Shown here: in pieces, positions 8,942 to 18,959 of the stretch
How the letters are laid out: each line of letters starts with the position of its first letter
Position numbering within the stretch: the stretch's first letter is position 1
From: Trebonia kvetii
GTDB taxonomy: Bacteria > Actinomycetota > Actinomycetes > Streptosporangiales > Streptosporangiaceae
NCBI RefSeq assembly: GCF_007827045.1
Contig: NZ_RPFW01000009.1
Span: forward strand, 248,001-312,000
Length of the DNA stretch: 64,000 bases
Direction: 5' to 3'
Notes under the pieces: generated by a model
Databases searched by the model: none
Seen by the model: only the letters and a program-made list of their open reading frames with translations
What the model was told of the DNA's origin: nothing
Translations under genes and position numbers: made by a program

Positions 8942-10537
8942 TCAGCGGGGTGTGCTAACCCGGCCCTGGCTGAGCAGGACAACGGTTTCTCCGGGCCGCG
9001 GCGACGGCTGGGCGGTGCGGGTCGCCGGCTCCAGATGGCCATCGCCGCGCAACACGAATAGCAGGTCAGAGCCGTCCGGGACGGGGTGGTGGTCAGCCGG
9101 GCGGGCGATTATCCGCGCACCGTCGGCGTACCGGGCAGCGAGCGCCGTGCGGCTGAGGTCGTCGGCGAACAGGATGTCCCCGCCCATGAACGGCGCCACG
9201 ACCCCGTGCGCTTGGCTGGGCGGACCCAGCCGGTACACCTGGACTTCGCCTTCTTCCCCGGCCCGCAGCACGGTCGACGCCAGCGCGTTGAAGTCGTCCT
9301 CGTCGGTGAGCAGGAGCACCGCGGTCACTCCCTCGAGCTGCGCGCCCTGCCCGGTGGCGGACGCGAGCAGCTCGCCTTGGGCCAGCTCGAGATGCGCCTT
9401 CCTGATGTGTGCCCGCTCGTCCTCATGCCCGGCCCACACCAGCACGTCAAGGCCAGTGGATTGCAGCGCACAGCCAAGCTCGACCACCCACGGGGCGCCC
9501 CCGACGAGCAGCGTCCGGGCCCGCGGCTTGTTCAGTACGCCAACGGCGCGCGCGACCGGTGCGGCCGACAAGCCATAGACGGCCACCGTTACCGCGATGA
9601 CCAGGAAGGTAACGGGCAGGATCTTCGACGCACCCCCGACCCCGTGCGCGGACAGCGTCGCGGAGAACGTTGTCGCGGTCGCCGCCGCGACGATGCCGCG
9701 CGGTGCCATCCAGCCGGTGAACGCGCGCTCGCCGCGGCTCAGTTCGGTCCGCGGCGTGGCGAGCGCGGCCACGATCGGCCGCACGGCGAGCACGAGCACC
9801 GCGACCAGGCCGATCGTCGGCAGCACCAGGTGGCGCAGCGACGCCGGGGTGATGGTCGCGGAGATCGAGACGAACAGCAGCCCGATGACCAGTTGCACGA
9901 GCGTCTCGAAGAACGGGCGGCGCGCCGGCATGTCAAACGAGCGCATGTTCGCCACCGCCACGCCCATGATGATCGCGGCGATCAGTCCCGCGTCGTCGCG
10001 GAGGATGTCACAGCCCGCCGCGACGCCGACGACGACCGCGAGCTGGGCGCTCGTGCCTAGCACTTCGCCGAGCTCGAGCACGCGCAGCAGCAGCCACAGG
10101 GCCGCGGTGCCCGCGATCGCTCCGGCCAGGCCGATGCCTAGAACAGGCCGAGCTGGCTGCCGAGGTGCCTGTGCGTGCCCGCGAGCACGCCGTGCAGTAC
10201 GACGGCGCCGAGAATGCCGCCCACCGGGTCGATCAGCGACCCCTCCCAGGCCAGCACCCGCTGCAGCCGTTCCACCGGGCGGACGAAGGCGAGCAGCGGG
10301 ATGACGACCGTGGGGCCCGATACAACCAGGATGGCCCCGAGCTCCAGGGCGGCTCGGCTGGAACGCGGGCCCGAGGAGCCGGCTCGGATTGACGTCGCTG
10401 GTCAGCAGCCCGGCAATGAATCCCGCCGGAAGCATGACGATCAGTGCCGGGATACGCAGCCGGCTGGCCAGCACCTGCGAGCCCACCGCGAGCACCACGA
10501 TGAGACTCACCCCGGTCAAGACCTGGTCAGTGGTCAT
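8942..10537 (-). pseudogene. CPA1-type cation:proton antiporter with RCK-like C-domain, internally deleted and double-frameshifted
   Basis: The frame is open for 531 codons, but the protein changes frame twice. Residues 1-59 (ending LLGPAFQP) and from VLGIGLAGA onward are in one frame and look like an Na+/H+ exchanger. Between about 10353 and 10140 the family sequence is in the next frame: LELGAILVVSGPTVVIP and WEGSLIDPVGGILGAVVLHG, ending at a TAG. About 60 residues normally found between FQP and LGAILVVSGPTVV are absent. One deletion (length 2 mod 3) and one single-base loss near 10140 therefore cancel. The C-terminal 190 residues resemble a nucleotide-binding regulatory domain. As read, several transport helices are lost or scrambled, so the gene is probably non-functional unless the sequence is wrong here. 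Confidence 0.8.
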
Positions 10538-11186
10538 GGCCGGCGCGGAGAATATCCAAGCTCAGCGCCAGGATCCAGGCGGGGAACACCAATTCCGCCC
10601 ACGGGCTGATCCCTATCCCGACCAGCAGCACCACCGCACAAGCCAGCCCTGCCAGGGTGACCCACCGGGAGACGATCCTGGTGCGGCGCGCGATGGTCAC
10701 CGTGGTGAGCGTGAACACCGCCGCCATCCGCATGGAGTAGACGTTCAGCAGGCTCGTGGTGACGTTGCGGCCCAGCGCCAGGGTGCCCGGCAGCGCCGTC
10801 GATGTTGCGCTCGCCACGAGGCTGCCGGCCACGGCCGCGCCCACGAACAGCATGCCAACGAACAACAGGCCGCTGCCGAGGAACACGGTCGAGAAGAAGC
10901 GGTCCTCGCGTTCGCCGATCCTGTCGCGCACCACCCCCATGAACCACAAGAAGGCAATCCCGGCAAACGGGACGAGGTTAAGCCCGATGGCCAGCGCGGT
11001 ACGGTGCGCGGAATCGGTCAGCCACGTCCCGGCGACGGCGGGACTGGGCGGGGCCGAGAGCCGCAGCAGCGTTAGCGCGGTGATCAGGAGGACGGAGAAG
11101 ATGATGCCGGCGACTGACGCCGCCCGGGGTGTTCTCAGCGCGCTCCCGGCTTCAGCCCGATCGGGGCCCGTGGCTGCCTCTGTCAT
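10527..11186 (-). CDS. Conserved membrane protein, function unknown
   Basis: A 219-aa protein with about six hydrophobic helices (for example GIIFSVLLITALTLL, LNLVPFAGIAFLWFMGVV and VFLGSGLLFVGMLFVGAAV) and no catalytic motif that I recognise. The ATG at 11186 (MTEAATGP) is preferred over one at 11219, because the latter begins inside a 32-bp palindrome. Its end overlaps the antiporter start by 11 bp, so the two are cotranscribed and it may have worked with the antiporter. Confidence 0.75.
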   Translation of the reverse strand: MTEAATGPDRAEAGSALRTPRAASVAGIIFSVLLITALTLLRLSAPPSPAVAGTWLTDSAHRTALAIGLNLVPFAGIAFLWFMGVVRDRIGEREDRFFSTVFLGSGLLFVGMLFVGAAVAGSLVASATSTALPGTLALGRNVTTSLLNVYSMRMAAVFTLTTVTIARRTRIVSRWVTLAGLACAVVLLVGIGISPWAELVFPAWILALSLDILRAGHDH

Positions 11187-11197
11187 GAGCTGCGACC

Positions 11198-11229
11198 GGG
11201 GTGAGCCATGCAGCTGCATGGCTCACCCC
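11198..11229. terminator. 32-bp perfect palindrome downstream of the GH15 gene
   Basis: Two 16-bp arms (GGGGTGAGCCATGCAG and its exact complement) abut with no spacer, 10 bp after the GH15 stop and 12 bp before the next start on the same strand. It would form a very stable RNA hairpin, but no T-run follows. It could be an actinobacterial-type terminator without U-tract, an mRNA-stabilising end, or an operator for the membrane protein/antiporter pair. Confidence 0.55.
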
Positions 11230-11238
11230 GACCCGTCG

Positions 11239-13122
11239 TCAGACGGATGCGGCCAGCTGCTCGATGGCGGCGATCCGCTCTGGGTGGGCGGCGCGCCGCT
11301 CGAGCTCGCGGTTGAGGGTGAGCGCGGAGTTGATCAGCGACAGATGGGTGAACGCCTGCGGGAAGTTGCCGAGCTGGTCGCCGGTTGGCCCGATCTCCTC
11401 GGAGAACAGGCCCAGGTGGTTGCCGTAGGTCTGCATCTTCTCGAAGGTGAGGATGGCATCGTCCAGTCGCCCGGAGCGGGCCAGGGCGTCGACGTAGAGG
11501 AAGGTGCACAGGGAGAAGGTGCCCTCGTCGCCGTGCAGCCCGTCGGGCGAGGCTGCGGGGTTGTACCGGTAGACGAGGCTGTCGGAGACCAGCTGCTTGT
11601 CCATGGCGCGCAGCGTGGACTGCCACATCGGGTCCTGGGGTGCGACGAAGCCTTCGAGCGGCATGAACAGCAGCGCGGAGTCGAGCACGTCGGTGCTGTA
11701 ATGCTGGGTGAACGCGCCGACGTTCTTGTTCCAGCCGCGGTCCATGATCTGGTTGTACAGGCGGTCTCGTTCGACCACCCACTTGGCCAGATTGGAGGGC
11801 CGTCCGGTGTCCCCGGCCAGCCGGATCGCGCGGTCGAGGGCTACCCAGCACTGGAACCGGCCGTAGGTGAAGTCCTTGCGGCCGCCGCGGGTTTCCCAGA
11901 CCCCCTCGTCGGGCTGGTCCCAGTTGTCCGCGACCCAGTCGACGATCTGCGACAGTTCCTGCCAGCCGCGGTGGCCGATCTGCGCGCCCTGCTCAGCGAA
12001 GTAATAGAGCGCGTCGAGCGCCTCGCCGTAGATGTCCAGCTGCAGCTGGTCGGCGGCGCCGTTGCCGATGCGGACCGGCCGCGAGCCACGCCAGCCCTCG
12101 AAGTGCTCCAGGGTCTCCTCCACCAGATCGGATGTCCCGTCGACCCGGTACATGATCTTCAGCGGGCCGGAGGCGCTCCCGGCCTGCTCGGCGACCCGGT
12201 CGCGCAGCCACAGGTTGAATCGGCCGGCTTCCACCAGGTAGCCCAGGTTGGCCAGGGCGTGCATGGTCAGGGAACCGTCCCTGATCCAGGTGAACCGGTA
12301 GTCCCAGTTCCGCTCGCCGCCGGTCTGCTCGGGCAGCCCGAACGTCGCGGCGGCTACCGGCGCGCCGGTCGGCTCATAGGTCAGCAGCTTGAGGGTCATC
12401 GCCGAGCGGCTGACCATCTCCCGCCAGCGTCCCTGGTAGGTGGAACGGCCTACCCAGGACTTCCAGTAGGCCGCGGTGTCGTCGGCCATCTGGTCCAGTT
12501 CGGCGGCCGTCATGGCCTTCGGCTTCCCGCCCGCCGACTCGAGCATCACACCGCGCCCGCTCTCGCCTTCGCGCATCTCGAACACCGCGCGCAGCCCGTC
12601 GCCGGCCTGTTCCACCTTGGCCCTCTCGCTGGGTGTCTCGCGCATGCCCGCGACGTGCAGCGTCAGCACCATCCCGTCGTCGGCGCGGAACACCGCGCCC
12701 TCCTCCGCCAGCTCGACCGTGTGCTTGGCGCGGCCGTAGTTGAACCGGGGCTGGATCTGCAGCTCGAACCGCATGGTGCCGCGGGCCACCCGCAGGTGCC
12801 GGACCAGCCGGTGCCGGTCCGTGGGTGCGCCCTCGATGACCGGCATGAAGTCGAGTACCTCGCCGACCCCGTCCTTCGTCATGAACCGGGTGATAAGCAT
12901 CGCGGTGTCGGGAAAGTAGAGCTGTTTGGTCACGTAGCCGTCGGCGGCCGGCTTGATGCTGAAGTGGCCGCCGCGCTCCGCGTCGACCAGCGACGCGAAG
13001 ACGCTCGGTGAGTCGAAACGGGGGCAGCAGAAGAAGTCCACGGTGCCGTCGCTTGTTACCAGCGCGGCTGTCTGCAGGTCGCCGATGAGCCCGTGCTCAC
13101 TGATGTCCGGGTACCGATCCAC
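11239..13122 (-). CDS. Glycoside hydrolase family 15 protein (trehalase/glucoamylase-like)
   Basis: A 627-aa protein with an N-terminal beta-sandwich domain (DGTVDFFCCPRFDSPSVF near residue 25) and a C-terminal alpha/alpha-barrel. The signature NWDYRFTWIRDGSLTMHAL lies near residue 270. A general acid is visible in DEGVWETRGG and a general base in DEGTFSLCTFLY. Actinobacterial proteins of this shape include the GH15 trehalase of mycobacteria and intracellular glucoamylases. No signal peptide is present, so it acts in the cytoplasm, probably releasing glucose from trehalose or maltooligosaccharides. A glucose-6-phosphate dehydrogenase-like gene lies in the same region. It is intact and ends just before a strong palindrome. 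Confidence 0.88.
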   Translation of the reverse strand: MDRYPDISEHGLIGDLQTAALVTSDGTVDFFCCPRFDSPSVFASLVDAERGGHFSIKPAADGYVTKQLYFPDTAMLITRFMTKDGVGEVLDFMPVIEGAPTDRHRLVRHLRVARGTMRFELQIQPRFNYGRAKHTVELAEEGAVFRADDGMVLTLHVAGMRETPSERAKVEQAGDGLRAVFEMREGESGRGVMLESAGGKPKAMTAAELDQMADDTAAYWKSWVGRSTYQGRWREMVSRSAMTLKLLTYEPTGAPVAAATFGLPEQTGGERNWDYRFTWIRDGSLTMHALANLGYLVEAGRFNLWLRDRVAEQAGSASGPLKIMYRVDGTSDLVEETLEHFEGWRGSRPVRIGNGAADQLQLDIYGEALDALYYFAEQGAQIGHRGWQELSQIVDWVADNWDQPDEGVWETRGGRKDFTYGRFQCWVALDRAIRLAGDTGRPSNLAKWVVERDRLYNQIMDRGWNKNVGAFTQHYSTDVLDSALLFMPLEGFVAPQDPMWQSTLRAMDKQLVSDSLVYRYNPAASPDGLHGDEGTFSLCTFLYVDALARSGRLDDAILTFEKMQTYGNHLGLFSEEIGPTGDQLGNFPQAFTHLSLINSALTLNRELERRAAHPERIAAIEQLAASV

Positions 13123-13231
13123 GAAAGTCTCCTTCGCGCCAGTTCACGTGTACCCGTCCACCGTCACCCCCCGCAAGGCGGCCTGGCATCCCTCCGATCG
13201 GGGGATTTCAGCGCGAGTCGCGGATGCGGCG

Positions 13232-14365
13232 TCACACGCGCTCGATGATGGTGGCGGTGGCCATGGCCCCGCCGGCGCACATGCTGATCAGGGCGGTGCT
13301 CGCGTCGCGCCGCTCAAGCTCGTGCAGCGCGGAAGTGATCAGCCGGGCGCCGGTCGCGCCCACCGGGTGCCCCAGGGCGATCGCCCCGCCGTTGACGTTT
13401 ACCTTGTCCTCGTCGGGCCGCAGCACGCGCCGCCACGACAGCACCACGGAAGCGAACGCCTCATTGACCTCGAACAGGTCGATGTCCGCGAGCGTCATGC
13501 CGCTGGCCGCCAGGACCCGCTCCGTCGCCGCGACCGGACCGTCAAGGTGGTAGTACGGTTCCGCGCCGATAAGGCACTGGGCGACGATCCTGGCGCGCGG
13601 CCGCAGGCCGAGCGCCCGCGCCCGGCCGGCGTCGGCCAGCAGCACGGCGGCCGCGCCGTCGGAGATCTGCGAGGACGTCCCCGCCGTGTGCAGCCCGCCC
13701 TCAACCACCGGAGTGAGCCGGGCCAGCGCGTCCAGGCTGGTCGCCCGCAGGCCCTCGTCCCTGTCGACCAGCCCGCCCGACGCCTTCAGCGGCGTGATCT
13801 CCCGGCCGAAGCGCCCCTGGGCCCAGGCGGCCTGAGCCAGCGTCTGCGAGCGCAGGCCGAAGGCGTCGATCTCCGCGCGCGTCAGGCCGCGGCGTCCGGC
13901 TATCCGCTCCGCGGCGACGAACTGGTTCGGCAGGTCGATGTCCCAGGTGTCCGGCCGAGGCGTCCCGACCCCGGTGCCCACGTTCGAGCGCAGCGGCACC
14001 CGCGACATGACCTCCACCCCGCAGCCGACGCCGACGCCGATCGCGCCGGCCGCGATGAGGCCGGCGATCAGGTGAACGGCCTGCTGCCCGGAACCGCACT
14101 GGGCGTCGAGGGTCAGGCAGCCCGTCTGGTACGGCAGGCCGGCGTGCAGCCACGCGGTCCTCGTGACGTTGTTCGACTGCTCGCCTGCCTGCGTCACGCA
14201 GCCGCCGGCGACCTGCTCGGCCGCCGCGGGGTCCAGGCCGGCCCGGTCGAGCAGCGCGACCTGCGCGGCGCCGAGGATTTCCGCGGCGTGCAGGCCCGCG
14301 AGCACCCCGCCGCGCCTGCCTATCGGAGTGCGCACAGCCTCGACGATCACCGCGGTACCCACCAC
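13232..14365 (-). CDS. fadA5: Steroid acetyl-CoA acetyltransferase (FadA5-like thiolase)
   Basis: A 377-aa thiolase with nucleophile Cys in DAQCGSGQQA, the His motif GHPVGATG and the second active-site Cys in SMCAGGAMA. Sequence features such as GGCVTQAGEQSNN, SWDIDLPNQF-like (here TWDIDLPNQF) and AEPYYHLDGPV match mycobacterial FadA5, which removes acetyl- or propionyl-CoA from 3-ketoacyl-CoA of the sterol side chain. It is divergent from cyp125, the same pairing as Rv3546/Rv3545c of Mycobacterium tuberculosis, with a KstR-type operator between. GTG at 14365 is chosen for its spacing from GGGAAGG; 14371 is possible. Confidence 0.88.
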   Translation of the reverse strand: MVGTAVIVEAVRTPIGRRGGVLAGLHAAEILGAAQVALLDRAGLDPAAAEQVAGGCVTQAGEQSNNVTRTAWLHAGLPYQTGCLTLDAQCGSGQQAVHLIAGLIAAGAIGVGVGCGVEVMSRVPLRSNVGTGVGTPRPDTWDIDLPNQFVAAERIAGRRGLTRAEIDAFGLRSQTLAQAAWAQGRFGREITPLKASGGLVDRDEGLRATSLDALARLTPVVEGGLHTAGTSSQISDGAAAVLLADAGRARALGLRPRARIVAQCLIGAEPYYHLDGPVAATERVLAASGMTLADIDLFEVNEAFASVVLSWRRVLRPDEDKVNVNGGAIALGHPVGATGARLITSALHELERRDASTALISMCAGGAMATATIIERV

Positions 14366-14438
14366 GATCACCTTCCCATCGATGGAACGCGTTACTGGCT
14401 ATGGTTCAGTCGGACAAGCCCGTGTACCCTACCTAAAA

Positions 14439-14452
14439 TAGAACATGTTTCA
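14439..14452. promoter_or_regulatory. KstR-type operator between fadA5 and cyp125
   Basis: The 14-mer TAGAACATGTTTCA fits the published mycobacterial KstR motif TnnAACnnGTTnnA at every fixed position. It lies in the 113-bp divergent gap, 26 bp upstream of the cyp125 ATG and 73 bp upstream of the fadA5 start, so one bound repressor could silence both. Confidence 0.75.
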
Positions 14453-14478
14453 ATTTCGGGCATCACCTGGAGGCGGTC

Positions 14479-15691
14479 ATGGCCGGACCGGACATCCCGC
14501 AGGGCTTCGACTTCACCGACCCTGACCTCTACGCCAGCCGGGTTCCGGCCGAGGAATTCGCCGAGCTGCGCCGGGCGGCCCCGGTCTGGTGGAACGCCCA
14601 GCGCCGCGGCTCCGCGGGCTTCGATGACGACGGCTACTGGGCGGTGACCAGGCACGCCGACATCCTCGAGGCCTCCAGGCGCAGCGACCTGTACTCCAGC
14701 TGGGAGAACACCGCGCTGATCCGGTTCCATGAGGGCATCACCAGGGACGCGATCGAGATGCAGCGGGTGATCCTGCTCAACATCGACCCGCCGGAGCACA
14801 CCAAGGTGCGCGGCATCGTGTCCCGCGGCTTCACGCCGAAGGCGGTCCGCGGCATGCGGGACAACCTGCGCGAGCGCGCCGGGCGGATCGTCGCCACGGC
14901 GCTGGCCGAGGGAACCGGCGACTTCGTCACGGACGTCGCCTGCGAGCTGCCGCTGCAGGCGATCGCGGAGCTGATCGGCGTTCCGCAGGAGGACAGGAAG
15001 AAGATCTTCCAGTGGTCCAACCAGATGGTCGGCTCGGATGACCCGGAGTATGCGGCCGAGGGGATCGAGGCGGCGATGGAGCTGCTCGCGTACGCCATGG
15101 AGATGGCCGAGGACCGGGCGGCGAACCCGCGCGACGACATCATCACCAAGCTGGTCAACGCGGAGATCGACGGTGAGCAGCTGTCGTCGGACGAGTTCGG
15201 CTACTTTGTGCTGATGCTCGCGGTGGCGGGCAACGAGACCACCCGCAACGCGATCTCCCACGGCATGCAGGCCTTCTTCGACAACCCCGACCAGTGGGAG
15301 CTGTTCAAGGCGCAGCGGCCGGAGACGGCGGCCGACGAGATCATCAGGTGGGGCACGCCGGTCACGGTGTTCCAGCGCACCGCGCTCGCCGACACCGAGC
15401 TCGGCGGAGAGCGGATCAGGCAGGGGCAGCGGGTCGGCCTGTTCTACCGGTCAGCGAACTTCGACGAGGACGTCTTCGACCATCCGGAGCGGTTCGACAT
15501 CCTCCGCGACCCCAACCCGCACGTCGGCCTTGGCGGGTTCGGCGCGCATTACTGCCTGGGCGCCAGCCTCGCCAAGCTTGAGATCGGGCTGATCTTCAAC
15601 GCCATCGCCGACGCAATGCCGGACATCCGCCCGGCCGGCCAGCCGGAGCGGCTGCGCTCCGGCTGGCTCAACGGCATCAAGCACCTGCCGG

Positions 15692-15708
<17 letters not shown>
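14479..15708 (+). CDS. cyp125: Cytochrome P450, CYP125-like steroid C26/C27 monooxygenase
   Basis: A 409-aa P450. The oxygen-binding helix reads AVAGNETTRN, the ExxR motif DEIIRWGTPV and the haem-Cys loop GFGAHYCLGASLA. Blocks such as GFDFTDPDLYASRVP at the start, LPLQAIAELIGVPQEDR and ERLRSGWLNGIKHLPV at the end are those of CYP125, which hydroxylates the terminal methyl of cholesterol or cholestenone and oxidises it to the carboxylate, starting side-chain degradation. It has a TGGAGG ribosome binding site. The convergent ltp3 gene overlaps its end by 17 bp. Confidence 0.92.
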
Positions 15709-16869
<1,161 letters not shown>

Positions 16870-16873
<4 letters not shown>

Positions 16874-17925
16874 CGTGCCTCCATGGTGCAGACGAGGTTC
16901 TGCTGCAGTGCGGGCCCGCTGGTCGCGTGCCCCAGTGCCGATGACGCGTGCCCGGACATGATCGCCCGTGCCGCGCAGCCGATCCGAGCGAGCCCCGCGG
17001 CGAACATCGGGTTGCCGCAGAGCGCGCCGCCCGACGGGTTGACCTCGGTCTCGCCGTCCAGGCCGAGCGCCCGGCGCAGCAGGATCTCCTGATGGGTGAA
17101 GGGCGCGTGCAGCTCGGCGACCTGAACCGGCCGCCCGGCGAGGCGGTCCGGCCCGAGGCCGCCGCCGATGCCCGCGCTCAGCAGGTCCCTGGCGCCGAGC
17201 GATCCCGATTCGATCCGGTGCCTGAACGACGTGATCCAGGCCGGCCGCTGGCACAGCTCGCGCGCCCGCGCGCCGGCGGCGAGGATGACGACTGCGGCGC
17301 CGTCGCCCACCGGCGCGCAGTCGTGCGCCCGTAGCGGGTCGGCGACGTAGGGCGCACCGAGCAGGTCCTCAACCAGCACGTCCCCGGACACCTGCGCGGC
17401 CGGGTTCGAAACCGCGGCCGCACGGCAGCGCGCCGCGACCTCCGCCATGTCCTTCTCGGTCCACAGCCCGGCCTCGATGCCCAGCCGCGCCTGCAGCGCC
17501 GCGACCGACACCGCGTCCGGCCACAGCGGGGCGACCACATAGGGGTCCAGCTGCAGCGCGAGCACCCGCCGCAACTCGGCTCCCGAGGACTTGCCGAAGC
17601 CGTACGCCAGCGCGATCTCCGCCTCGCCGGACATGATCTTCACCCACGCCTCGTACAGCGCCCAGGCGCCGTCCATTTCCACGTGCGATTCCATGATCGG
17701 CGGGACGGCCCCGATGGCGTCCACCGCCTGCACGAAGGAAAACGCCCGCCCGGCCAGATAGTCAGATGACCCCGAGCACCAGAACCCGATGTCGCCCTTG
17801 GTCAGTCCGGTAGCGGCGTACACCTCCGCGAAGATCGGCACCAGCATCTCCACCCCGCCGGTGGTCGCGTCCTCGCGAACCCGGCAGGGCGACTGGGCGA
17901 AGCCGACGACGGCCACCTCGGTCAT
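16870..17925 (-). CDS. ltp4: Thiolase-fold lipid-transfer/lyase protein, Ltp4-like
   Basis: A 351-aa partner of the thiolase superfamily (MTEVAVVGFAQSP at the start; AELHAPFTHQEIL, NPSGGALCGNPMFAAG and ALGHATSGPALQQN at the end). The usual nucleophilic Cys is absent (ESHVEMDGAWALYEA). The ltp4-ltp3 order with a DUF35 gene upstream copies Rv3521-Rv3523 of M. tuberculosis. It is coupled to both neighbours by 4-bp overlaps, ATGA at 17922-17925 and GTGA at 16870-16873. It probably forms a complex with Ltp3 and/or the DUF35 protein, as DUF35 partners do for Ltp2. Confidence 0.85.
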
Positions 17926-18890
17926 ATATGCCTCGCGTAGGTCTCGTAGGGGGCGTCCGGCTCGCCGCTCGGCGTGAAGTGGCTGATGGTGGAGGCCGAC
18001 GGTGCCCATTCGTCTCGCGGACGCCACACCGCGCGCACCCGCTTGCCGATCCGCACCTCGCCGGGCTCGCAGCCGAGTATGAGGTGCTGGAAGGCGATGT
18101 CCGCCCCGTCGAGCAGCACCGCCGCCGCCACGTACGGCGGCGTGACCTGCTGGCCGGGGTAGGCCACGTTAACGATGGAGAAGGTGGTGACGGTCCCGGT
18201 GTCCGGCAGGTCGACCTCTTCGTCGGCGGGCACGCCGTCAACCGGGCAGGTCCCGCGGGACGGGGTGTACACCTTCCCGCACGCGGGGCACCGCTGCCCG
18301 GTCAGCCGGCCTTCGGCCAGGCCCCTCAGGTAGGTGCTCTCCCCGGGCGAGGCGGTGTGCTCATAGCGCAGCCGGATCGGGGTGACGGTCATCGTCACCG
18401 GAGCGGTGCCCTCCGCGCCCTCCGCCGAGGGCTGAACAGCCGCGGGCGCATCATCGCATGGCTCAAAGCATGCGATGTCCCTGATGCTGCCGACCCGCTC
18501 GCCGGCCCAGCGCGGCCGCACCCGCATCCCGGTCCGCATCGCGGCGGCGGACCCGGCGTCGACCGCGTGCAGCATCGCGGTATCCGCGCCGTCCAGCCGG
18601 ATGAGCGCCCACCCGAACGGCCGGTCGAGCGGCTGCCCGGACAGCGGCGTGTCCAGCCACGTCCAGGTCAGCACCGTCCCGGACGGGCCGACCGCGACCA
18701 GTTCCCGCGGCGGCAGGGAGGTAACCGGGTCATACTCGAACGGCGGCGAGTGCACGGTGCCGTCCGCGCTGCGCGCCCCCAGGACGCGCCCTTCCCTGAG
18801 CGCGGTCATGAACTGGCCGAGCACCGGCCCGAGCGACCGCGTGTAGTCGAACGCGATCTCCATCGGCGCCCGTAGCGGGGTAGCTGTCAC
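17922..18890 (-). CDS. Tandem OB-fold DUF35 protein (Rv3521-like)
   Basis: A 322-aa protein holding two OB-fold DUF35-like units. The first (residues 1-150) ends MRTGMRVRPRWAGE and lacks zinc ligands. The second (about 185-322) has a rubredoxin-type zinc ribbon, RCPACGKVYTPSRGTCP, and an OB-fold ending IGKRVRAVWRP. DUF35 proteins bind acyl-CoA and act as partners of SCP2-thiolase-like lyases, which fits its position as first gene of the DUF35-ltp4-ltp3 operon. GTG at 18890 is chosen for the GAGGCG ribosome binding site; an ATG at 18920 would place the KstR-type operator inside the gene. Confidence 0.82.
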   Translation of the reverse strand: MTATPLRAPMEIAFDYTRSLGPVLGQFMTALREGRVLGARSADGTVHSPPFEYDPVTSLPPRELVAVGPSGTVLTWTWLDTPLSGQPLDRPFGWALIRLDGADTAMLHAVDAGSAAAMRTGMRVRPRWAGERVGSIRDIACFEPCDDAPAAVQPSAEGAEGTAPVTMTVTPIRLRYEHTASPGESTYLRGLAEGRLTGQRCPACGKVYTPSRGTCPVDGVPADEEVDLPDTGTVTTFSIVNVAYPGQQVTPPYVAAAVLLDGADIAFQHLILGCEPGEVRIGKRVRAVWRPRDEWAPSASTISHFTPSGEPDAPYETYARHI

Positions 18891-18900
18891 CGCCTCATTG

Positions 18901-18914
18901 TAGAACGTGTTGCA
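18901..18914. promoter_or_regulatory. KstR-type operator of the DUF35-ltp4-ltp3 operon
   Basis: TAGAACGTGTTGCA matches TnnAACnnGTTnnA at all fixed positions. It lies 10 bp upstream of the chosen start of the DUF35 gene and 20 bp from a second operator serving the opposite gene. Confidence 0.7.
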
Positions 18915-18934
18915 GTTCATGGCTTGTCCCAGTT

Positions 18935-18948
18935 TAGAACACGTTCTA
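18935..18948. promoter_or_regulatory. KstR-type operator overlapping the promoter of the fadD at 18960
   Basis: TAGAACACGTTCTA is a palindrome apart from its 2-bp centre and fits TnnAACnnGTTnnA. It runs into a -10-like TAAATT (18947-18952) whose expected transcription start coincides with the GTG at 18960. The gene is therefore probably leaderless and repressed by direct occlusion. Confidence 0.75.
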
Positions 18949-18959
18949 AATTGGGTTCC

